DNA of 64,000 nucleotides. It comes from Melastoma dodecandrum (taxonomy: Eukaryota; Streptophyta; Magnoliopsida; Myrtales; Melastomataceae). Of this stretch, positions 40,624 through 58,139 are shown in pieces (position 1 is the stretch's first letter; every line of letters starts with the position of its first letter). A model generated the notes under the pieces. It worked only from the letters and a program-made list of their open reading frames with translations, did not search any database and was not told where the DNA came from. The stretch lies in assembly GCA_029817715.1 (NCBI GenBank), contig JARUPY010000085.1:868001-932000 (forward strand), written 5' to 3'. The position numbers and the translations under genes were made by a program.

Positions 40624-41998
40624 TTAGATGGAATGTAATCTACGTTTACATGACACAAGAATGATTGTAATAAGATGACATCTGTAGTCTGTACTAAAGA
40701 TAGAACCCCCGACCAATTTAATCTTCTTCCACAAGGTGTGCTGCCTCAACATCCTTAGGCTTTCCTCGTTCCACGCCTGAATGTCCGAGAATCGCCCTCC
40801 CTCGTACCATGAGTTATTCCCGCCCAGAGCCTTGAATTCGGACCAGTTGTCCGCCTCGACCGAGGCGTTATGGTTGTCCTCGCCGTGCTCGTAGCCCGTT
40901 GCGCTGTAGGCGAAATCCGTGAGGCTCGAGAATGGTGAAGAAACCTGGCTGTCCCATGACGGCTCGCGTGTGAGCTTGTCGGAGGATATTTGAGTCTTTG
41001 TTATGTCATCGAGGTCTGAGTAATCGTCCGCGTCGGCCTTCGAAGCTCGGATCTTCTCCATCAACCTGGGGATAAGCACGCCGTGCATCATGTCACGGAA
41101 CTGCTTGCTTTTACGTCGCACTTGAGATGTTTCGCCTGCTTCTAAACCCTTTATCGAAAATAAAATTAATTTAATAGAATTTATATGAGGGGTTTTAATA
41201 TTGAATTTAAAATGTATTTTAATAGAATAGATTAAGTTATTGTTATTGTGGTGTTTAATACATAGATTTATTTTAATTTGGGCAAATGAATAGTCTAATG
41301 ATTTGCCTTTAAAATCGTATCTTGATTTCCACGTAAGAGTGTTGTAGTGAGTCTTTAAAAAAAATTATCATATTATTTTCTCAAAGAGTCTAACCTTTTT
41401 TATCGGTGAGACTACCGAGTGCCCGCCAACGTTTCCAAAACTCTTGTCCTTCTCATTGTCCGTCCTCCCAGGAATGTGCCTCACGATTTTCGACCACCTT
41501 CATTTTTTAAAGAAAAGAAGAAAGCGCATGATTCAGGAAGCCTTCTTGGAGCTACCCACCGTCCGGTCAGGAAAAGTAACAATTACTTGGACGATCACAT
41601 ACCGGTTGCCCCAGTGGGAGTGGAGCTTGAGGATCAGCAGCTGCTCCTCCAGGGTGATGTTTCCCCGTTGAAGGTCCGGCCGTGAGTAATTCAACCACCT
41701 CAGCCGGCAGCTTTTCCCAGTTCAGCCCTGCACACACCATAAACAATACATCTGATCAATATTACCGGACACCACGATGATCCACCGGCGGGAAAACCAA
41801 ACCTCTGGTCTCTCCCAGTCATCCTCACCAGTATTAACGGTGACGGAATTCCACCGTCTTCGCCGTGCAAGGGCACATACTGAAAGAGCCCGCATCCTCT
41901 TCGTCCGTCCAAAGACCTTTCCGCACGCCATCGACAGCAACCGCATCATCCTCGCCTTCGATCACCTCCGATCCGCATCCTCCGAAACCCGGATCCAT
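40624..41998 (-). pseudogene. R2R3-MYB pseudogene, subgroup 20 (MYB2/MYB108-like)
   Basis: Family landmarks occur in order but in different frames. RKGLWTDEEDAG (start of R2) lies near 41900-41925. LFQYVPLHGE is in a second frame and RRWNSV in a third. [16 protein letters not shown] and [16 protein letters not shown] lie in exon 2 (near 41590-41720), and WSKIVRHIPGRTDNE near 41470-41515. A KQAKHLKCD block follows near 41120-41150 after an in-frame TAG. Then, after another shift, KSKQFRDMMHGVLIPRLMEKI is split as KSKQFRDMM and LIPRLMEKIR. The last ORF (40624-41121) is long but lacks the DNA-binding domain. Several frameshifts and a stop make a working factor unlikely. Confidence 0.82.
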
Positions 41999-43233
41999 TT
42001 CCTCAATCTCCAGCCGATCCACACGCAACAAGCCGCAAAGAAGTAACTTCTTTGAGTGAGAGTGGGAAGAAAACAAGTGAATAAGGAGGAGGAGTCGGGA
42101 CTAGTGGAATGGAGCTTGGGAGAAGAAGAAGGCAATCACTCTTCCCTATTTATAAAAACATTAGGAAAGACTCTGAAATCGTGAGTTTGGGCAATAACAC
42201 TGAAAATGCGCACAAAACGACCCTTTATTTATTTATTTATCCTATACATTTTAATAATATATTTGAGACAAAGTCTTATAGAAAAGTGATAGGAATTTGA
42301 ATATGCGTAAAAAATTTACACCACACAGCAATTAGAACGGCGGGAGGGGGGGAGGGAGGAATGAGTGAATGAATGGAGATGATTTTTGAACAACTTGAAT
42401 GAACGAGATGTTTCTTGGACAATTTCTTTGGGTGAAATCCCAATAGGATGAGAATGAGATTGTCATGAATCTGACAAACATTCATTCCTTCCTGATATAT
42501 CTATGCATACACACTCAGCCCGAGTTATTTGACCTTTTTGTATCAAATCGATCGACACGAAAAGTTAAATTAAAAAAAAAAAAAAACAAACAAACAAACA
42601 GGCGGTCAATTTCAAAAGGCCTAACAGTTTTCTTAATTTGGTCGGTAGAAGCAAAGCATTGCACGGCAAGTCGCCACTTCCGACATTGCATAAAACTTTT
42701 TATGGTCCCTCCTCGTAAGAAAGAAAGAGGTTTTTCCGTAATTTGGGTTTAGTTTTGAAAAAACTCTCAAAGCATCTTCTTTGTAAATTCCAACCACGTC
42801 TTAGTAATAATATTTTAAGAATTTTACAAACTTTTTAAATTTTTCTCAAAACTAATCGTGTAGATCAGTCGTCTGTTCCCAAGAAATGCTAATCTTGTCA
42901 AAATGATGGTCGAAGAAAGGTTTCCATTACGAGGAGCGAAAGAAGAGGTGGCATGCCGTCCTCAGCATCAAAGAGACGAGATGAAAGGAATAAAAGTAAT
43001 ACATTTCACGATGAAACAACCAAAATAAAGATCGACGAAACGAACGACGGTCTCTTTGACGTTTTTCCGGGCTTTATGTAACTAGAGGATGGTAGAGGAG
43101 GACATCAGTTCTTCTGGGAAAGGGAACAAGTATACTCGTAGTCATGACAAAAGTAGCAGAAAGGGGGGGAATAGGCACGAAAGAGTTCTGCCCCAGGAGG
43201 AATAGGCAGTAGGCACCATCCCACCATGCCATC
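41999..43233. other. Intergenic spacer between the MYB remnant and ARF1
   Basis: The stretch is AT-rich, with short homopolymers (A-run near 42573-42586) and no convincing frame. The right end probably includes the ARF1 3' UTR. Confidence 0.45.
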
Positions 43234-47726
<4,493 letters not shown>

Positions 47727-48299
47727 CACAACATCAAACACCAACCCCGAACAGGAACAGAACCGCCGCCGGGAGAAACCTCGGGAAAAGAAAAAACAGA
47801 GAAATTTCTCAGGATCCAGACGAACAGACAAAAGAAGACCCGGGAGCAAGCAAACAGAACCCACACGAGATCTACCCAGAAAACCACAAACGCTGAAGCA
47901 ACAAAAGAAAAAAGCAAACTTCCAGTACACCCAGAAGAGCTTTACCTCCAAAAGAAAACCCAGAGATCAGGGGCAACCCCAAGATCCTCTCTTACTCGGG
48001 ACCCAGAAATTCTTTTAAGAAAAAAACAACAAGAACGACAGGCAGCAGGGGAAGGGGGTGGCGTGTGTATGGACTGGATTTCCGTTCGTCCCCTTTCTTT
48101 CGGGGAAAAAACCAAAAAAAAAGAAAACAAGAAAAGGGGAAAAAGCAGGGGTTTGAGGGTGGAGGAGGGTATGGTAAATGCAGTAGCAGTTGATGCTCTG
48201 CGTAAACTGCAAAATACACGCAATTCAATTCTTTACACCTCCAAAACTAAAGATAGTTGAATCTTTTTGAATGTAATGATTGATTGGGTTTTGGGGAAA

Positions 48300-48802
48300 G
48301 CACCCCCCCTCCCTATTCCCCTCCCCCCCCCCCCCTTCCCTTTGCTCTTAAAGCAATTTATTATTATTATTATTATTATTTTAACTTTTGACAGAGTCTT
48401 TGCCCTCCTCCCGATGTAAAAGAAAAAACACTGCTTTTTGACCGTTTACCACACCACCACCACCACCACCACCTCACCACCACCACCACCACATGACACA
48501 CATGACAGAGTAAGAAAAAAAGGAGGAAGAAAAGGAAAATTTTATAACTTGTTATTCACACCAATTACACAAAAGAGATAAATCTTATCGAGATGGGGTG
48601 GTCCAAGGGCTTGGATTTACTTAAAAATATCTTAAATTTGAAATTTATAATACTATTTTTAGATCGAATTTGAATTAATCGGGGTGAAATACCGAAAATA
48701 GGACGGATAATAGGAAAAAAAAAAGAAAATCTTACTGACCCTAACACAATTTCACCCTTCTTTATTTTACTTTGTGCCGATGGGGGGGGGGGGGGGGGGG
48801 GG
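48300..48802. repeat. Simple-repeat cluster
   Basis: C-rich tracts (48302-48345), (TTA)n at 48359-48380, (ACC)n at 48450-48493 and a 21-base G run at 48782-48802 lie within 500 bases. None has coding potential. Confidence 0.85.
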
Positions 48803-50156
48803 TGGCATGTGGATGTGGTGCATGAAAAGTCGGACCAATTGGAATCCGATGAGTGAATGAATATAAGAACCCCCTCCGACAGCGATTTCCTTAAATAATC
48901 AAATCGGGATTACGCCTCTAATAAAAGTTTGTAGTTATCTTGAAAGACAGGGGGAGGAGAGGAGTTATTCATTTGACCGAACCCATAAATCACGACAATT
49001 GCCGATATCCCAACATATAGCCCAAACTTTTGAACTTCAAATTCATTAGAAAATTTTCAACTTCTCGTAAATTCAAATTTATTTCCAAGTCTTAAAATTG
49101 GCAATAAGTCACTAAAATACCCGACAAACGAAAAATTCAACCTTAATCTGAAACTCCTCTAAGTTTAGAGTTCTGGGGCCATTTTCTTTGGAATTTGTAT
49201 AAATATAAATGATATGTTAACTGAATTAACTATTCAAGGACAAGCAGGAAACTTTTGTGGAAAGAAAATACCTAATTAAGAAAGTACGTTGAAATAATAA
49301 ATAAGAGATTTAGGAAAACTCAAACAACATATGGATTTGGTCACCTCTGTCGGACAATCGGTCAAAAAGTTGATATTGGGAGAAAAAAATTACAATGTTA
49401 AAAAAACATGTATAGTGACCATAACGAGTTGAAAAGATTTTAGTACAAATTCTATTATTAAATCTAATATTTGTTTTCTGGGAGGGGCTGTGTAAATGCC
49501 CGGTGAAATTAATGTGTTGATTGGTGGCCCCGAATTTGACCAAGCTTGTCCGAATGTCGGATATGCTTTTTGTGAGATGCTCCTTGCGTTGGGTGTGAAA
49601 TGGAGCCTTAGTCGCATCGGCCTCCATAATTCATTTTATGTTTTATTTCGAATTGAAATGCTCAATTTTTATTTTTATTAATAATTATTTTGAATAGAAT
49701 TATGGAGGACAAAAGAGTCATTCACACATTGCTTGGGATTTGACCACATCATGCATGCGCACGCCGCATTTCTTTTTGCAAGTATATTTCTATCTGAAAC
49801 AATTTTGGGCCTCAATCTTAGCCCATATTTCGGGAATCCACCCACCCAATCGAATTGGGCCCGGAGAGAGGCCTCTTGGCCCTGCCCATTAATGTACGAG
49901 AATTGTACATGCGATAAAAATACATCAAAATAATTAACATAATAATAAAAGATATTAAAAATTATATACTTGACGTGTGTAGATTTAAAACCCACAGTCA
50001 AAGGCCAAATAGTAGATATGGAAAACCTGCTAGGATTTCAAATTTAATAATTTGCAAGTTAACATTTATAATTCTATAAATTTTAAAGTATTTATTTAAA
50101 AATCAGAATCAATACGTAGACAATACAGTGTCTGCATGTAAATTGCAGTAGATTTA

Positions 50157-51282
50157 TTAGTTAACAGCGCTGCATGTTCTCCTGACCTCGCCTCCACTAC
50201 CGGTGATCACTTCAATGCTGCCCATCTTCACCATCGCCTTCACGAACTTCTCGGCCCACGCCCCGTTGTCCCTCGCGTTGGCCACGACCATCCCCGCTGT
50301 CTTCGGGCTGCTCTGCAACGTCTGATCTGACTTCAGCAGCCCCCTATTGCTACTTAACTCTTGGTAATACTTGTTGTCGAGATTTGTCGGGGAGGAAATA
50401 TCAAGAGGAACAACCGGGTCAGAGCCGGTCGGCCCGTTTCCTCGTGGACGTGGGCACTTTGTCTTGAGGAAGTCTGCGTACTCTTCCTCCATCGTTGGGT
50501 CCACTGTGCCTGTGCCGTTGAAGGAATAGAGACGGTCCGAGAAGGAGGTGCAGTGGGCAACTCCAATCGAGTGAGCCCCTGATAGCGTCACCATCTCGTC
50601 TGCCGATAGGCCCTTTCGCTGGAAATTATCAATGAGCTGCGGAGCATCAAAAAAGGGGGCCGGTAAGTTTCCCATGATGTCAGCAGCACGGGAGATTCGT
50701 CCATCGCGTCGGCCAGATGGCACGGCATATTTGATTCCCCCACTCAGGTAGGCACTATCCCGGGCAGCGAAAGCAATGATGTCGGCGCATGACACCGTCC
50801 TCGGGCAAGCAGCTTCGAGCCTCGACTTGGCACGATTGATCACATCGAACCCTCGTAAGCTCGGATTATTAGCCGGATGGTCCCTCTCGGCGTCGCCTTT
50901 GGAAGACTTCAGGAGAACCGACCCGTCGCAGCCCTAGACATTGCGTCAACCAACAAGCAAACTCAATCATCAAATGTGCCTCCACAGCTCAAGCTAAGCT
51001 CGATCTCGAGAATAATTCCGAAAACTTAGTTACCCTGACGAAACAGTCATGGAAGTGCATCCTCAGGAGGCCAGCCGTAATGGTGGGATCCTGAACGACA
51101 GCCTCCTTCACCGTCTTCCTCACGATCCGCTCTGCATTCGGGCAGCTCCCACGGTAGTAACCTACTGTTAACGGAGACTTCCAAGCCTCCACAGGCGCCA
51201 CCAAAGACAACGAAAACACGACAAGGGAGAGGATGACCACGGCACACGGAGATAAAACCCCGCCATGAACATTCATGGCCAT
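50157..51282 (-). CDS. Class III secretory peroxidase, 341 aa
   Basis: This heme peroxidase of the apoplast or vacuole uses H2O2 to oxidise phenolics. Two exons (51282-51034 and 50933-50157) join at [12 protein letters not shown] signal peptide ([19 protein letters not shown]) is followed by the mature start. The distal site [17 protein letters not shown] carries catalytic His and Arg, [15 protein letters not shown] follows, and the proximal heme ligand is in [23 protein letters not shown] and the C-terminal VRRTCSAVN complete the disulfide set. Family genes often have three introns, but only one remains here. A decayed tandem copy follows upstream at 51.9-52.9 kb. Confidence 0.94.
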
Positions 51283-51869
51283 CTTCGCTCCTCCTCTTAA
51301 CCCTTGGCTGATCTCTCGAACGTTGCCGATTGACTCACGAGCATATGGTTCCCGAAGAGGAAGCTAGTGCTCGCTTTATGCATGTCAGCGACCGGCTGCC
51401 TTCCGCCTTTTTGAACTGTTCAGCGCCATAATTCGAGGATGAATCGATTTTTCTCTGTTTTTGTTGCTTAGCCGGCATTTCTAATTGGATACAATAAAAG
51501 TAAAGCCATGGTCGATTGCATATTTGGATATCCTTAGAATCATAAGATATGATAATGATGTTTGGTCCGACGTGGGATTCCCTCTGGAACTACTCGTAAT
51601 GTCGGGATTGTGCCAACCCCTATCGATAACAAATGAGCCGGTCGATCCACACTTTGCATCGTCTAAAAATTTGACAAATGCATGACGCCCTTACTATAAT
51701 GACAAAACCCGAACCCCACCGAGTCAAAAGGAAGATGATGTGTTCTTTCCCATCCACGTATATTCCTTTTCTCAAGTGATGTTTTACTTTTTGCATTGCA
51801 ATCATTAAATTTCATGTTATGATAATAATTAATTAAATTTTGGAGGCAAATTCAAAAGTTCTGTTATTA
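51283..51869. other. Peroxidase promoter region
   Basis: This spacer lies between the intact peroxidase and the 3' end of its decayed neighbour. No gene is seen. Confidence 0.4.
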
Positions 51870-52932
51870 ACCACGTTGCAAATCCTCCTAATCGCTCCCG
51901 GTCAGAACCTCGATGCTTCTCATGCAGATCATGGGTTGCGCGAACTTCTACTCCCACAGCAGGTGATTCCTCGCGTAGTTCGCGACCAACCGGGGGGCAG
52001 TGCTCGGCCTGTCCCGCAAGGTCCGGTCCGACCTTAGCAGGCCCCTCTTGTTAACCATTTTCTCTTTCTTTACGTCAAGAAAGTTGAGTAGAACGAATGT
52101 AAGAGTTAAGTCGATTTTAAGGAAAACAAAAATCTTATCGTCGACCGGTGAAGTCTAATTTAATCGATGATCCACCGGGGAAATCTAACCCAATCTCTTT
52201 TTCTGCGGCTGTCTCGGGTCTAGCTGCGTTTTTCTGCTAGTCTGAATTAACCCCTGCTTGAGATGGTGTGCTTCAGGCTTAAACAGTAGTCATCCGGTTA
52301 AGAAAATAAGGATTTGGGTACCTCTTACATAGGAGAGACGGCCTAACAGACCACTCCGATGGAATGTGCTCCGGACAGGACCACCGTGTCTCATCTGCAG
52401 TCAGGCCCTTTCGTCCAAACAAGTCAATGAGCTGCTGAGCATTGGAGCTACATGGTGGTAGGAGTCCAGCTTCAGCCGCGCTGGAGACATTTCTGTCACG
52501 TCGCCAAGACGGAACATCATAGTAGACTCCCCCAGCTAGGTGAACGCTATCACATGCAGCGAAAGCGACGATGTCTGCTGCGCACGAGACGGTGCCCGGG
52601 CATGCGACCTTGATCCGGGCGTTTACTTGGTCAAGGACCTCAAACGCTCTCAAGCTCCCGTTGTTCTCAGGGTGGTCTCTTTCCGCTTAGCCGGTCGGAG
52701 ACTTCAGTAGGACTGACGCATCTCAGCCCTACAATTACAAACCTCAATTGCAAATTTTCTCCTTAGGACAGGACTAATCACTTACCCCGACTAAACAATC
52801 ATGGAAATGCATCTGGAGCAGGGCCGCTGGGATACCATGATCCTGTGTGTCCGCCGCCTCTACCACCTCCTTCACGATCGTCTCCGCATTAGGACAGCTT
52901 TTCTGGTCTGTCGTGAATAATGGTCTCGACAT
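51870..52932 (-). pseudogene. Class III peroxidase pseudogene (tandem duplicate)
   Basis: Peroxidase exon pieces occur in order on the minus strand. SCPNAETIVKEVVEAAD and LLQMHFHDC lie near 52795-52900. A second-exon frame at 52650-52735 has DASVLLKSPTG flanked by two stops: one replaces the Cys of GCD, the other follows PTG. VNARIKVACPGTVSC and FGRKGLTADE follow. The 3' part (LLWE-stop-KFAQPM, SIEVLTGS) lies near 51880-51990, after a gap. The stops, frameshifts and missing central region make it non-functional. The order and strand match the neighbouring intact peroxidase, so a tandem duplication is likely. Confidence 0.85.
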
Positions 52933-53316
52933 GACAAAGAACAGAATGACGAAATCACCTACCCAAGAAACCGCGCCTTAATCCGATGCCTTGATCTTCG
53001 CGAGTTTATAAACATGCCAAATTCGATGGTTGCTGCAGATAGTTTGAAATTAACTTTACTATCATTACAGGCAAAATTTGTTGTAAGAAAAACAGAGCAC
53101 CACAAAACAGAAGAAACTCAACCAACAAGATTAAACATATGGATTCGATTTCACGAGCTCAGATTTAAAGTTCAGGCACACCGAGGTGATCATCATCCTA
53201 ACAACATTTTTTATTTTGACTGGCGTGGAAACTGTTAGAGACATACATCCATTGGACGATCGCGTGTACCCGACGAATCCACAGTGCCCCGAAGAGCGGC
53301 TTCTGCAGGCGATAAG
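52933..53316. other. Spacer and phytochrome 3' region
   Basis: The spacer lies between the peroxidase remnant and the phytochrome stop codon, and probably includes the phytochrome 3' UTR. Confidence 0.4.
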
Positions 53317-56300
53317 TTACCCGTGGTGGAATCTCACTAATGGGAATTCCACGAGGATGATGAAAGATGATTTCTCGGCTCCCCTGAGATACTGCACAGT
53401 TCCGTTCATTATCTTCACGAGCTTCTGGCTTATGAACAGCCCCAGGCCTTCCCGGGTGGCATTCCTGTCATGGTGAAACATCTGGTGGATCAAGCTCTGC
53501 GGAACCCCGGGAGCCGGGTGAGTGACACTGCAGAAAGCACGAGTGTTGGTCAGAATCCTTTCCGAATCCCAAACGCCGTCTCGGATGAAAAATGAATGTT
53601 CTGTTACCGGAATTCAAGGTGAAGAATGTGCATCTTGGTCCCGATCTGTTCCTTCCTCGAAACCATGGCGAGCATGACGGAGGACCCTTCATTGGCAGGT
53701 GTGAAGAGGAGAGCGGTCGATAAAAATTCTGAGAGGACTTGTTGCAATCGTAAACGATCTCCGAACAAGTTGACAGTCGATAATTCGCCCGGAGCGTCGA
53801 GAACGATTCCCACCCCTCGCTCGGTGCTCAATGTCGTCGCTTGATTTATGACGACTCTTAGAGTTTCTCCGAGGTTAAACTCACGGGAACTCAAGTCCAT
53901 GTAACTGCAGAGATCGAAACAAATCGTGTCGGATTAACTGACCTTTCCAAATGAAGGAACATAGCAGACTATCGCGCTTAGACATACCAGTCTTCGATGC
54001 TTTCGATATCGGTGTCGTTAACGATCTTAGCCAATTGTTCCCGACACAATGTGCTCATCTTGAAAAGGCTTCTTTGTTCATCACTGAATTCAGTCGACTC
54101 CATCAATGTCTGGATAAATGTTATTCCGCTAAGCGGCTTCTTCAACTCTTGACGGATATAAGCCAATCTCTTGAGGCTATCCTCAGCCGCTTGCTCTGAT
54201 GCTTTCTGTAGCTGCATGGCATACTGAAGCTCCGGGCTCATGACATGGAGAAAGCACAAGGTTCCATTGATGTTCCCCTCTGAATCCACTCGTTTATTTG
54301 CAGAGAGGAGTGCTTCAATGTACTTTCCGCTACGATCGAAGAACCCAAATGTAAGCTTATCCATCTCTTCGCCAGCGATGACACCGTTGAGCAGGATTCT
54401 AAGTTTTGTCAACGTGTCGTGGTCCTTTACACGGCACCCGAAATTGGTGCAAGTGAAGACTTCCCCTAGGAGAATTTTCTCAGTGACTTCATCTCTCCTG
54501 AGACCAGACAACTTCTGCATCGCGTCATTCCATTCAGAGCACCGCCCCTGCTCATCGGTCATGAAAATCGGAGGAATTAGCACGGACGGGTTTCTGACTA
54601 TGCCCACGAAATCGCCCTGGATGCTGGTGTACTTGTCCATGATAAGCTTTTGTCCGGTAATGTCCTGGCCGACGAAGCATACCCCCACCACATTTTCCTT
54701 CGTATCACAGCTACAGCATGAATTAACCACCACTACCACCGGAACGTCGTTGCTTGGTGAATTGTGGGTTTTAAGGCCGATTTCCGTATTTCTCTCTTCA
54801 ATACCTGCAGTTTGACATTGAACCGATCAGGAAAGTCACGATTTATCGACTAAAACAACAGGACCTTAGATGCACCTCAAGATAAGATTTGCAGATTATA
54901 ACCTTGCATGGCCGAAGAAATCAGTCTCTTCACTCTTCCGATCGAATTGCTCTCGACGAGATCGACCAAAGGCTTGCCTATTGCATGGTGAACAGACAGC
55001 CCTGTGATTTCCGCAGCCTTAATATTCCACCCATTGATTTTACCGGATGCATCAACGGCGAAGATAGGAACAGCAGCTGTCTCGACGAGACGAACCATTT
55101 CATTGGTAACTTTTCTCAGTTCATCCACCTTTCTCGAGCTAGCATCGGCAAGATCACTGTCAGCCGAAGGAACATTCACGATGGGCTTGGAGTCATCGTT
55201 AATACTGTCCGGCAAAGAATCCCTCAATATCAACTGCAGGGAATGGATGGCGTCCATTTCCACATCCTCCCAGGGTACACTCCGCTGCTTAACAACCTCG
55301 AGAAAAGCCTGAAATGAAGACCGTGGGTGCATCACTCTACCATCGTCTCTTTCCTTGGGATCGTGCTTTGCACCGCCCCACTTGACTTCCTTTGCTGTAA
55401 CAGACCTGAACCAGAAAAGAAAATCCTTCGACGTGATCCTTATGGAAGCCATTCCACACACGGCATCCCCAAGAGCTGAAGCACCCGGATAGCCAGCTTC
55501 TGCAAGACTATCAGTACTTAATCCCGTGCTACCACTGTGATATTCTAGAAGCCAATTGGCTATCTCCCGTATCTGGGATTCTGTCGGCGTGACCCCGAGC
55601 GACCAAAACTTCTGCCTGTAGTACAGGGCCGCTCCATCGCACTTAACAAGGTCCATGACATTCGGTGATTGAGTAATGATTCCCACGGGTGCATCTCTAA
55701 GGAGCATATCACAGAGAACAGTTTGCGTCCTCAACATGTGCTTCTCTCTTGCTTGAGCAGCCAACTCGACTTCTTTATTTAGATGTACACCGAAGACCTG
55801 AATCAAGAGCTCGCAGGCGTACCTCAGAGGAAATGGCACGAACCGCGGGCTAGCGTGATGACAAACAACCAGTCCCCACAATTTCTTCAAGAACAGTGGA
55901 CTGGAACCCGTGTCGTCCTCATCCTCATTGATGGTAACCGACATGACCAGAGACGCAGTGGAACCCATGTTCGCCATGTACTGCGTGTGACATCCATGAG
56001 GAGATCTAAGCGTCGATCCGCCAAGACTTAGCGGCTGCTCCAGCTTCTTGTCTTGGAGAACTCTAACTGGGGAAGCCCTACAGTCGCATATCATCCTAAC
56101 CTTATTTTTCATGAAGAGGAACCTTGAAGCCTGCGGGATATCAGTGGCAGGGAAATGTAACCCAAGGTAAGGTTCGAGGTCCGACCGGCAAATCTCAGCA
56201 ATGACCTCCCCGTGCTCGTCCTCGTGGAATTTGTACACCATAATGCGATCATAACCGGTCAATTCACTAACTTCTTTAACCAGAGCATCGCATAATACAG

Positions 56301-56955
56301 ACAAACTTCCGCTCGGCAGGGCTTGAATCTTTGAAATCGCTCTCGCAGCGAGCTTATATGATTTCAATGCCCCTGCAGTAGTGACTGGTAGATCAGCAGG
56401 ACTAACCGGCTCCAAGTCAATGACCAAACCCACGTCTATCCGGTGAAGGACAGCGTAAAAAGGCTTCCCTGAAGTCCTGGAATGAACCAGTATGGGATTC
56501 AGAAGGTTGATTTCCCCGAAATTGGCGGCCTTTTGCAATGCAGCTGCACTGGATGCGCTAAACAGAGTTCGGACATCCGCACCGAAAGCCAGACCTTCCT
56601 GTTGCTCGATGCTCGGAACAGCATGAGGGGTTAACTCCAACATTTCTGGCGCATTTTCACTGTAGGCAAGAACAGTGAGAGTTTGCACATCGACGGCGAG
56701 CAAGCAACCAAATGGCTGAATCAGCCCACCCCTCTGCACAATCTTGAGGTATGCTGAGATAGTGGACGACGGGACAGTACTTGGCGTAACCGAAGCATTT
56801 AAGTCGACAGAACTGGAGTAGTCGAACAACCCCTCGGACTCCTCAAACTCCTCGTGAAGCTTCGCGTCGATAGGGGTCTGTGCTACGACACGCGCCCCGT
56901 GCCGAGAGGAGCTGGTCCTGGATTGGTTAGTCTTTCCGGTTGACTTCGAAGACAT
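53317..56955 (-). CDS. PHYC: Phytochrome C-type photoreceptor, 1125 aa
   Basis: This is a red/far-red photoreceptor that moves to the nucleus on activation. Four exons join in frame: 56955-54903, 54804-53988, 53904-53608 and 53527-53317. Domains run in the order N-terminal extension, PAS, GAF, PHY, two PAS repeats and a histidine-kinase-related domain. The chromophore Cys is residue 322 in [19 protein letters not shown]-domain text [18 protein letters not shown] and [13 protein letters not shown] is clear. The kinase-like end keeps [11 protein letters not shown] and [13 protein letters not shown]. The N-terminus ([19 protein letters not shown]) is nearer PHYC than PHYA, PHYB or PHYE as I recall them. 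The four-exon layout is standard for phytochromes. Confidence 0.9.
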
Positions 56956-58139
56956 CTGATGTTATTCACTTCCCCCAAGTCTTCCCTCGGCTACTCACTC
57001 GCACACTCTCAGTGCAGTCCTCGCAGGAAATCGAAACGACGAAGACGACCCCCGACCCATCATCGCCCACAAATCTTCAAAATCTGGCTACAGGAATCGA
57101 CTCCACCCCCGTCACCGTAACAGCAACACAACCAACTCCTCCACCCCCAAATCACAGCACCAAATCCCGTAAGAAGAGAAACCCTCGCAACCCAGAATTC
57201 CCTTCGAATTCCTCAGCACGAGACCAAACCCGACTCAATCTCAACGATCCATTCGCCCAAAACAAGTCGACAGCCCTCGAGGACCACGGACGAGGTCGTC
57301 GAACTCACGGGTGCGAAATCGGGGCTCCCCACCCGGAAACACCTTCAGGGAAACCCGTGAAGGCCAACCCGGGGAAATGGGCAGTCGTCCGATGGAAGCG
57401 GCATGGGCAATTCAGCGGAAAGTTCCGGCCGCGTGTGAGGGGAGGGATGGGATTTGACGGTAGAATCAGCGGAAGCGACAGATAACAGCCAAACTCTGAC
57501 CAAAGTACTGGGTTGGGGCAGTTTAGATGGGTCTAGTCTTTAAGACTTGACGTCATCCCAATCCAATAATCATCCTGGTAAGGAGCTACAGCAAAAAAGT
57601 AAAATCCAGACGCCGGAAGTGGAAGTGGAAACCCGCAAAAGGCCAAAACACCACCGTCGGTTGCTGCCAGGCCTTCCAACCAAGACCCCTTCCTGATATA
57701 ATGCCAACGTAAGTCACGGCCATTCTCCAATGTACGTACACTCGGCCAAAATATTATGCAAATGATGATATAACGATGGCACGTCATTAATAGAAACCCC
57801 CCTTGAAGTTGAAAATTAAATATACAATATCTTATATTTTCGTCTAAAAGTTAAAAGGTATACAGACACCAATACTAATACTAATCTTTAACAAATAAAA
57901 ATCATAATCATCATCATCATTATTATAATTATTATAGAGAGAGAGAAGATGACCCACCCCATCACCCCCTAATCCCCCCAAGCTCTCTCACTCTCACTTT
58001 CCCCCTTTGGTTTGGGAAATCCCTTTTCACTTCCCCAGGCAGGGAAATCAACAAAACAAATCAGTTTTGATTTCCACGGGTTTACAACGACATTGGTTGG
58101 ACTTCCATTTTAGAGATTTTCTTTCTTACAAGAAACCCC
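56956..58139. other. PHYC upstream region
   Basis: This is the presumed leader and promoter of PHYC. The first ~530 bases are GC-rich with an open frame (56940-57485, +) that reads as biased leader sequence rather than a protein. A (GA)n run lies near 57936-57947. Confidence 0.4.

Noticed and set aside
48450..48493. Regular short repeats that might suggest a CRISPR-like array
   Set aside because: It is a plain (ACC)n microsatellite without spacers, in a plant genome.
56940..57485. 181-codon open frame upstream of PHYC
   Set aside because: It is Pro/Thr/Ser-biased, overlaps the PHYC start region on the other strand and has no family signature; it is best read as leader sequence.
57533..57787. 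84-codon minus-strand frame
   Set aside because: It lies in the PHYC upstream spacer and has no recognisable domain or splice context.
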